Shown in pieces: positions 35,568 through 41,857 of a DNA stretch of 41,857 bases (position 1 is the first letter of the stretch; each line of letters opens with the position of its first letter). This stretch comes from an uncultured Clostridium sp. (GTDB lineage Bacteria > Bacillota > Clostridia > TANB77 > CAG-508): the NCBI GenBank assembly GCA_946497775.1, contig CAMMLS010000006.1:1-41857 (forward strand). The letters run 5' to 3'. A model generated the notes under the pieces. It did no database searches and was not told the origin of the DNA. It was given only the letters and a program-made list of their open reading frames with translations. Made by a program: the position numbers and the translations under genes.

Positions 35568-36440
35568 ATGAAAAAAATTGCAACTAGGGTGTTTCTCCTG
35601 GCTTGTATATTTACAACTGTTATACTTAGCAGTGTTTATGCAATGCCAAGTGGATATGAACGGATTGGTAAAACTAATATAAGTTCGCCAGTCAATATTC
35701 GCAAAGGACCTTCTACTGATTACGAAATTGTAGGTCAATTAAATCAAGGAGATGTTGTAGAAGTTATTGAAATTGAAAGTAGTGGGTGGTATAAAATACT
35801 CTATAAGGGTGATGAAAGGTACATATATGCTGAATATATTGATACCAAAACAGATTCTTTATATGAGCGTATTGGAAGCTACAAAACTTATTTTGATTTT
35901 AATAATACTAATCGCAATCACAATATTAATTTAGCGTCAAAGCAAATTTCTATCGAAGTATTGCCAGGACATCTTTTTAAGTGGAGCGAAGTTATTGGAC
36001 CTGCATCAAAAGAACAAGGATATCTTTTGGGTAATGTTATTGTTGGAGATGAAATGAAATTAGATTATGGTGGTGGCGTATGCCAAGTGTCTTCTACATT
36101 ATACAATGCTGCATTAGATGCAAATTTGGAAATTATAGAAAGACATACTCATGGACTTCCTGTAACATATGTACCAGAGGGTAAGGATGCCACTGTAAGC
36201 TATGGCTATTTGGATTTTGTGTTTAGAAACAATAAAGATTTTCCTATTCAAATTATAGGCTTTACAGGAAATGGTTTTATTGAAATTGAGATTTATAATA
36301 CTAGTAAAAAAATTTATAATTCTAGCAAACTAAAAAAAACCAAGAATACTAAACATGAAGAAAAACCAATAGATGTTCTAAGAGTAGTATTAGTAAAACC
36401 AAAAGTTAATAATCCTGTTCATGTAAGATGTTTAAGGTAA
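35568..36440 (+). CDS. Secreted SH3-domain and VanW family protein (290 aa) with an ordinary CGG codon
   Basis: A signal peptide (about residues 1-25, ending VYAMP) is followed by a bacterial SH3 domain (about 30-95: PVNIRKGPSTDYEIVGQL) that usually binds cell wall. The VanW domain (about 105-230) shows GPASKEQGYLLGN, GGGVCQVSSTLYNAAL and HTHGLPVTYVPEGKDAT. ATG 35568 follows AAAGGAGAG. Codon 32 (35661) is CGG in YERIG; the same YERIG word recurs with CGT at about residue 100, so this CGG reads as Arg. A +1 shift there would stop within eight codons. Monocistronic, own promoter and terminator; probably acquired. Confidence 0.88.
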   Translation: MKKIATRVFLLACIFTTVILSSVYAMPSGYERIGKTNISSPVNIRKGPSTDYEIVGQLNQGDVVEVIEIESSGWYKILYKGDERYIYAEYIDTKTDSLYERIGSYKTYFDFNNTNRNHNINLASKQISIEVLPGHLFKWSEVIGPASKEQGYLLGNVIVGDEMKLDYGGGVCQVSSTLYNAALDANLEIIERHTHGLPVTYVPEGKDATVSYGYLDFVFRNNKDFPIQIIGFTGNGFIEIEIYNTSKKIYNSSKLKKTKNTKHEEKPIDVLRVVLVKPKVNNPVHVRCLR

Positions 36441-36441
36441 T

Positions 36442-36490
36442 AAAAAAAGATTTAATTAACCATTATTTTTAGGTTAATTAAATCTTTTTT
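36442..36490 (+). terminator. Terminator after the VanW gene
   Basis: AAAAAGATTTAATTAACC pairs perfectly with GGTTAATTAAATCTTTTT across a 10-nt loop. Confidence 0.88.
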
Positions 36491-36537
36491 ATTAATTTAT
36501 AGAATGCGATGTAATTATGAATAATTTTGATAAAGTG

Positions 36538-36566
36538 TAGACAAATGCGTAGTAATCGTATATAAT
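36538..36566 (+). promoter_or_regulatory. Promoter of surface-protein leader copy B
   Basis: TAGACA 36538-36543, a 17-nt spacer and TATAAT 36561-36566, matching copy A at 24259-24287. Confidence 0.78.
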
Positions 36567-36605
36567 ACTTACATGAGATAAACAAAAGAAAGAGGTCATT
36601 GTATT

Positions 36606-36668
36606 ATGATGAAGATAAACGCTGAAAGCCTTGTGGTTGTACACACACACACACACACAGTTTATTAG
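36606..36668 (+). CDS. Leader peptide B (20 aa) with His-Thr repeats
   Basis: The ATG-ATG start at 36606 follows AGAGG. The peptide core NAESLVVV precedes HTHTHTVY and TAG 36666. Compared with leader A the core is conserved at protein level, with the CA tract one unit longer; both copies still stop within a few codons of the tract. The terminator begins 32 nt after the stop. A ribosome pausing on His or Thr codons could influence the hairpin, but no antiterminator is obvious to me. Confidence 0.55.
   Translation: MMKINAESLVVVHTHTHTVY
36641..36659 (+). repeat. CA microsatellite, 19 nt, leader B
   Basis: Nine AC units plus A lie inside the leader ORF. Copy A at 24358-24374 has eight units plus A. 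Confidence 0.85.
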
Positions 36669-36700
36669 TGAAAATAAAAAGAATGAATATATAGATTAGT

Positions 36701-36746
36701 AAAGACATATAAGACTTAGTTTGTACTAGGTCTATGTGTCTTTTTG
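36701..36746 (+). terminator. Leader terminator B
   Basis: An AAAGACATATAAGACTTAGT arm pairs imperfectly with ACTAGGTCTATGTGTCTTT, followed by a T run. Tip base pair T-A replaces the C-G of copy A. Confidence 0.75.
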
Positions 36747-36759
36747 TTTTGTTTTTTTA

Positions 36760-36888
36760 GGGTAGCCGTCCAAATAGATTAATATATATTATTTTTTGCC
36801 TCTACAAAGGCTCTGTGGGCTTATGCGTACGACGTACAACTTCCTCGGACTGCAAAATAATATATATTAATCTATTTGGACTACTCTA
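36760..36888 (+). repeat. Long palindrome B upstream of the surface-protein gene
   Basis: Perfect 27-nt arms at 36769-36795 and 36854-36880 enclose a GC-richer core of about 58 nt and are flanked by GGGTAG and CTACTC. Arm sequence is unrelated to palindrome A, yet complementarity and position are the same. No ORF of note is seen here. Confidence 0.85.
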
Positions 36889-36934
36889 CAATGATGGATT
36901 TAGCAATATTTATTTTATATAGGAGGAATATGTT

Positions 36935-38915
36935 GTGAGAATAGATAAGGGAATAACTTTGATAGCTTTGATAATAACAATTATTGTAATGTTAATTTTA
37001 GCTGGTGTTGCGCTTTCTACATTGACAGGTGAAGGGAGTATTATACAAAATGCGGAAACAGCAGTGGGAGAGTATAATAATAAGGTTATAAATGAACAAG
37101 AAACATTAAATGAGATAATTGAATATATAAAAAATGATGGAAATATAGATATAGAAGAGAGTGGAATAAGCATAAGCGCTACTCCTGATACAACGGGGAT
37201 TACGAAATCAGTAATAGTAACAGTAGTAGGAAAGGCAGAAGACGGAATAAAAAGTTTTACATCAACAGCAGGAGATAGTAAAACATATGAAGATGGAAGA
37301 ACAGAAATAATAGAGACATGTAATATAATAGAAAATGGGATATATTTATTTACAATAGAAGATATTAATGGAAAAACAGCAAGTACGGGAATATCGATAG
37401 AGAATATACTAGAAGGAACAATACAAATGCAAGCAGATAAAACAATGCCAACAAAGGATAATGTAATAGTAACAGTAACATGGCCAAGTGGAAGTGAAAA
37501 AGGGGTGCAAGAGATAAAAGTAGGTAATAATAATTGGCAAGTAGCAAGTGGGAATACAACTCGAGTAGAAGTAGAAGAAAATTGTACAGTGGTGGCAAGA
37601 GTAAGCAATAGCACAGGAGAAGTGACACAAGCAAGTATAACAATAAGTATTATAGATAAATTACCACCAAAAGTAACTGTGGCAAATGGAGGAACAGAAA
37701 CAATAACAGAAGGAGACAGTAAAGAAATAAGTAGTTACTTTAATTATTCTGCAAATGGAACCGCAGAAATCACATCAGTAATATATACAGATACAAGTGA
37801 TGGAAATAAAGTAGTTACAAATACAAATACATTATCAGTAGGAACCCATATAATCAAATGTACAGTAACAAAAGAAACAGGATTATCTAACTCAGCAACA
37901 AAGACAATAGTAGTAGAAAAAAGTGGGCCACCAGTAGATGAAGACGGACTAGCTACTGAAAATGTAACAATAAAACCAGACCCAGATAGTGATTTACAAA
38001 TAACAATCCCAGCAGGATCTGCCCCAGCAATCCTAGCCACAGGAACTTTGCAAAGTGGACCAGGAGAAGATGGAAGTGTAGCAAGTATTATGCCAGCTAA
38101 TGAGTGGAATAATATAACAACAGAAGATATAAATAAAGGAATAGTAATAGTAGATCATGCTATAACATATACGGAAGATGTACCAGATTTTAATGAGTTT
38201 GTTTGGGTACCAATACCAGATATGAGTAAATTTAAAAGGGTTGATTGGTTTAATTATTCTACCGATGAAGTATTATTAACTAATAAAGCAGAAGAAAATT
38301 CTTTTTGGGAAGATAATACCACAGTAGAATATATAAACATGCTAGATAGTGTAGAATACTATAAAGGGTTTTATATTGGACGCTATGAAACTACTGGTGA
38401 TGAGAATGGAAATATTCAAAGTAAACGAAAGTATGAGGGAGGAGGTTCCCGGTATATGTAGTATATATAAAAATATTATGCATACGATTTATGGGATAGA
38501 ATGGGATAGTACATTAAATTGGCTAATTGGAAATGCAATAATATCATCAGTAGAAGCCGGAAAAACAAAAATAATGGATAGAGATGATATAGATCTTGTC
38601 AGCTGGAATTGGGGAAATTATGAGTTTTCCGAAGGAGATGCCGCAATAGGTAGTGGGACACTTCAAGTAACAGGATATAGCGAATATTGGAAAGCAAATA
38701 ATATATATGATTTAGCAGGCAATTGGCCAGAAGAAACACAGGAAAAGTATTCCACGGGAGGCTTTTTTAACCTTAGGGGCGGAGGTTGCTTTGGTGATTT
38801 TTCTTTTGGAGTAGCTGATCGTTGGATATATCATAATGAAGATCTATTTAAGATTCCAGGTATAGGTTCACGTATTAGCTTTTATATCACACTGGACTCT
38901 GGTAGCGATGCATAA
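36935..38915 (+). CDS. Pilin-like surface protein with FGE/C-type-lectin-like C-terminus, +1 shift at CGG 38450
   Basis: GTG 36935 follows AGGAGG at 8 nt. The N-terminus KGITLIALIITIIVMLILAG (split form) is a type IV pilin-like processing site plus helix. Next come Ig-like/HYR-type repeats (about residues 70-330) and then FVWVPIPDMSKF and GFYIGRYETTG. The zero frame stops at 38459-38461 just after CGG 38450. Skipping C38450 gives GGGSGICSIY and continues to GIEWDSTLNWLIGN, IYDLAGN and FNLRGGGCFGD, ending ...GIGSRISFYI, the formylglycine-generating-enzyme-like lectin fold. With the shift it is 659 residues. It is probably an exported adhesin or pseudopilin controlled by the leader upstream. 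Confidence 0.85.
38450..38453 (+). other. +1 frameshift site TCC-CGG-T in the surface protein
   Basis: CGG at codon 506; the +1 frame reads GGT (Gly) and opens the 155-residue C-terminal domain. The zero-frame stop TAG is at 38459. Confidence 0.85.
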
Positions 38916-38952
38916 GGAAAGACTCTTGCTAGAGTTTATAGATTAATAAAAA

Positions 38953-39000
38953 TAGCGGATAATGGATTTACACGGTAGTGCGAAAATCCATTATCCGCTT
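38953..39000 (+). terminator. Terminator after the surface-protein gene
   Basis: AGCGGATAATGGATTT pairs perfectly with AAATCCATTATCCGCT; TGTTTAT follows. A TATAAT box near 39089-39094 is the likely mfd -10. Confidence 0.85.
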
Positions 39001-39125
39001 GTTTATATTGTATAATTTTACGGATACATGTGGCATTTTTTTTATTAATTTACCAAAAATGATTTTAAATATGGCCAAATTGTAGTATAATATAAAGAAT
39101 TAATATAGTTATATGAGGGGAGAAA

Positions 39126-41857
39126 ATGAATTCACTTATTAATATATTAGAAAAACATGATAAATTTAATCAATATATAAAAGATATAAACAAAGGTGTA
39201 AATCCTATTATGCTTTCTGGATTAACAGATAGCGGAAAGGTGCACCTTTCTTATGCTACAAAAATTTATACAGAAAGACCAATATGTATTGTAACATATA
39301 ATGAGTTACAAGCTAGAAAATTAATTAAAGATTTAAAATACTATACTAATGATGTTTACTATTTCCCAAAAAGAGAAATTGTTACATATGATTATTTAGC
39401 AGAAAGTAAAGATACTTTAAATGAAAGAATAGAGTGTTTGAATAATATTAAAACTCAAAAAGCAAAAGTTATTGTAACAACAGTAGAAGCTTGTATGCAG
39501 AAAATGATATCAAAAGAAAGCTTATATAGGCATGTTCTAAATTTGAAAGTTGGAACAGAATATAAACTTGACCATATAAAAGAAGAATTAATTAACTTAG
39601 GATACGAAAGATTTGATTTAGTAGAAGGAAAAGGTCAGTTTAGTGTAAGAGGCGGCATAGTAGATGTTGCAGTGTCTGACAAAATACGGAATTAGAATTG
39701 AATTTTGGGGAGATGAAATTGATTCTATTAGAAATTTCAATATTTACACTCAACGTTCCACAGAAATGTTAGAAAAAGTGGAAATTTATCCTTCAAATGA
39801 GTTCGTTTTGGAAAATGGATTAGATAAAGTTTGTTATGATATACAAAAAGGAAAATACATAGAAGAAGATTTAGAAGAAATTAGAAATGGTAATTATTTA
39901 AATAAAGTAGATAAATATTTTAATTCTTTTTATAAAACTCAAAATAACTTATTTGATTATTTACCAGATGAATATGTTATTTTACTAGACGAAGTAAAAA
40001 AGATAAAACAAAGATCAGATAATATTATAAAAGACAATGAAAGTATAATGAAAAGCTTGGTAGAAAAAAATAAAATAATACCAGAAGCTTTAACTGTAAT
40101 GGATAATTACGAAAAACTAATATTAAAATTAGATAAAAGGCAATTAATATATCTAGAAAATCAAGACAAGGGTTTTGTAGATTCTAATAGTATGCATGCA
40201 AAAAGAAACGGATATAGCTTTAGCTATAGGGAGGTCAACTTTTTTCGCCTTGGAACTGATTTACTATTTGAGGAAATTGAAAAAGCGAGAAAAAAAGATA
40301 AAATAGTTGTTGTTATTGCCGGAAGCGAAGATAATGGAAGAAAAATTTCAAAAATCTTATTCGAAAAAGATATTCCAAACACATTTAAATCTACATTAGA
40401 AGGAAATATTGCAGAAAATTATATATATGTAACAACAGGAAATTTAGAAAGTGGTTTTGAGGCATATGATTTTAATTTGTTTGTAATACCAACAGGAGAA
40501 CTATTTAAAACCAAAAAAAACAAAAGGGTTGCTAATAAAATATACAAAGATGCAGATACGATAGTATTTTCAGATTTAAAAGTTGGAGATTATGTAGTAC
40601 ACAAAAATCATGGAATAGGACAATTTATAGGTGTCAATACTATTACAGCAGATAAAATAACAAAAGATTACATTAAAATAAAATACAAAGGAGACGACAT
40701 ATTATATATTCCAACAAATCAGTTAGACAACATAAGAAAATATGTAGGCGTTGGAGAAAAACATTCCCCAGACTTAAATAGTTTAGGAAATAAAGAATGG
40801 TCTAATACTAAAAAAAGAGTAAAAGCAAATTTACAAATAGTTGCAAAAGAACTTCTAGAATTATATGCAAAAAGAGAGAAAGCAAAAGGATTTGCATTTT
40901 CAAAAGATACAGTATGGCAAACACAATTTGAAAATAGTTTTGCATATGAAGAAACAGATGACCAATTAAGATGTATTGATGAAATGAAAAAAGATATGGA
41001 ATCACCTAAACCTATGGATAGACTACTATGTGGAGATGTTGGATATGGAAAAACAGAAGTCGCAATAAGAGGTGCTTTTAAAGCTTGTATGGATGGAAAA
41101 CAAGTAGCCTATTTAGTTCCAACAACTATTCTTGCTAACCAACAATATGAATCTTTTAAAGAAAGAATGAAAGAATTCCCAATTAGAATAGAGCTTTTAA
41201 ATAGATTTAGAACAAAAAAAGAGCAAGAAGAAACAGTTAAAAAATTAAAACTAGGAGAAGTAGATATTGTAATTGGAACACATAGACTTCTTAGCAAAGA
41301 CATAGAATTTAAAAACTTGGGAATGCTAATAATAGATGAAGAGCAAAGATTTGGAGTTAAAGCAAAAGAAAAAATAAAAGAAATGAAGCACAATATAGAT
41401 GTACTTACAATGACCGCAACACCAATACCTAGAACATTACATATGTCTATTGTAGGAATAAGAGATATGTCAGTTATATATGAACCTCCACAAAATAGAA
41501 AACCAGTTCAAACTTATGTACTTGAATTTGATGAAGAAGTTATAAGAGAAGCTATTGTTAAAGAACTAGAAAGAAATGGTCAGGTATTTTATTTATACAA
41601 TAATGTAGAAAACATTATACAAAAAGCAGATGAAATACAAACATTAGTACCAGAAGCAAATGTAGCATATGCACATGGTAAAATGGCTGGAAAAGAAATA
41701 GAAGAAATAATGGAGGATTTTATAAAAGGAAAAACAAATGTCTTAGTGTGTACAACAATATTAGAGTCAGGAATAGACATACCAAATGCAAATACAATAA
41801 TAGTAGAAAATGCAGATAGATTAGGATTAGCACAACTATACCAAATAAGAGGAAGAG
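39126..41857 (+). CDS. mfd: Transcription-repair coupling factor Mfd (5' part), +1 shift at CGG 39687; runs off right edge
   Basis: Mfd removes stalled RNA polymerase and recruits UvrA. ATG 39126 follows GAGGGGAG. The UvrB-like N-terminus has [15 protein letters not shown] and [18 protein letters not shown]. The zero frame stops at 39693 after CGG 39687. Skipping C39687 gives [20 protein letters not shown], matching the usual domain, and the frame then stays open for over 720 codons. The RNAP-interaction domain ([16 protein letters not shown]), Walker [27 protein letters not shown] and [11 protein letters not shown] are in order. The C-terminal end lies beyond the window. Confidence 0.94.
39687..39690 (+). 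other. +1 frameshift site ATA-CGG-A in mfd
   Basis: CGG at codon 188; the +1 frame reads GGA (Gly). The zero-frame TAG follows two codons later. Confidence 0.9.

Noticed and set aside
36910-38040. Long open frames on the minus strand opposite the surface-protein gene
   Set aside because: They are shadows of the Thr/Val-rich repeat coding on the plus strand, without ribosome sites or recognisable protein features.
36935-38915. Diversity-generating retroelement
   Set aside because: The C-terminal fold is suggestive, but no reverse transcriptase or template repeat is present in the window.
790-39690. Sequencing or assembly errors as the cause of the ten frame breaks
   Set aside because: Errors of common platforms cluster in homopolymers, chiefly A/T runs here. 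All ten events are a single C forming CGG before a glycine codon, mostly outside any C run, and none lies in the abundant A/T runs.
790-39690. Ordinary pseudogene decay of topB, holB, rodA, dusB, mfd and others
   Set aside because: Each gene has one event only, an intact frame before and after, complete catalytic motifs and normal length once shifted. Decay would give varied lesions.
790-39690. Reassignment of CGG to another amino acid without frameshift
   Set aside because: A changed meaning of CGG cannot restore the downstream frame; a net +1 change is needed at every site.
790-39690. RF2-like programmed frameshift at a stop codon
   Set aside because: The distance to the zero-frame stop varies from 0 to 68 codons and there is no shared Shine-Dalgarno-like element.
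1-41857. tRNA genes, especially an unusual glycine or arginine tRNA
   Set aside because: I searched by eye for cloverleaf and T-loop signatures in the intergenic stretches and saw none; the predicted decoding tRNA must lie outside the window.

Overview
The window looks like a chromosomal segment of a low-GC, Gram-positive, anaerobic Clostridia-type bacterium. Evidence: AT-rich coding with AGA as the dominant arginine codon, strong AGGAGG ribosome sites, GatCAB, a four-subunit pyruvate-type ferredoxin oxidoreductase, ferredoxin, MinDE-RodA, a GerS-like protein and pilin-like surface proteins. I see no tRNA, rRNA, CRISPR array or intact insertion sequence.

Layout: 1-2.4 kb is accessory (Rpn-type PD-(D/E)XK proteins and a VbhA-like antitoxin/Fic pair). 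2.4-5.7 kb is gatCAB. 5.7-8.0 kb is on the minus strand (PP2C-like phosphatase, a small membrane protein, rpsT, mscL). 8.1-10.8 kb is rpiB, a WecA/TagO/MraY-type transferase and a GT2 glycosyltransferase. A GT4 glycosyltransferase and a small membrane protein follow on the minus strand. 12.3-19.4 kb carries topB, a PhoB/PhoR-type two-component system, lepB, holB, ricT and ferredoxin. 19.4-24.1 kb holds a flippase-like membrane protein (minus), an unknown gene and a porGDAB-type operon (minus). 24.2-25.4 kb is a broken surface-protein locus. 25.7-30.5 kb is a two-gene SUF system, iron alcohol dehydrogenase, cca and dps. 30.7-35.5 kb is minD, minE, rodA, dusB, a gerS-like gene and mazF. Then come an SH3-VanW protein, an intact pilin-like surface-protein locus and the 5' part of mfd.

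The outstanding observation is a genome-style decoding anomaly. Ten reading frames are interrupted (Fic toxin, WecA/MraY-like, TopB, histidine kinase, HolB, two surface proteins, RodA, DusB, Mfd). Every one is interrupted at an in-frame CGG codon and restored by a +1 shift, so that CGGN occupies one residue position. The aligned residue is glycine, and several of these glycines are among the most conserved in their families. Apart from these ten sites I find no in-frame CGG codon in the core genes. The only CGG codons that must be read as ordinary arginine are six codons in four single, accessory-looking genes. The simplest reading is that CGG is not an ordinary sense codon here but a +1 frameshift or quadruplet (CGGN) signal delivering glycine.

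A second system is a duplicated 5' leader in front of the two surface-protein loci. Each copy has a near-identical promoter, a 17-20 codon leader peptide ending in His-Thr repeats encoded by a CA microsatellite, an intrinsic terminator with a compensatory base change, and a long palindrome whose arms differ in sequence but remain complementary. This looks like an attenuation or phase-variation module for surface proteins.
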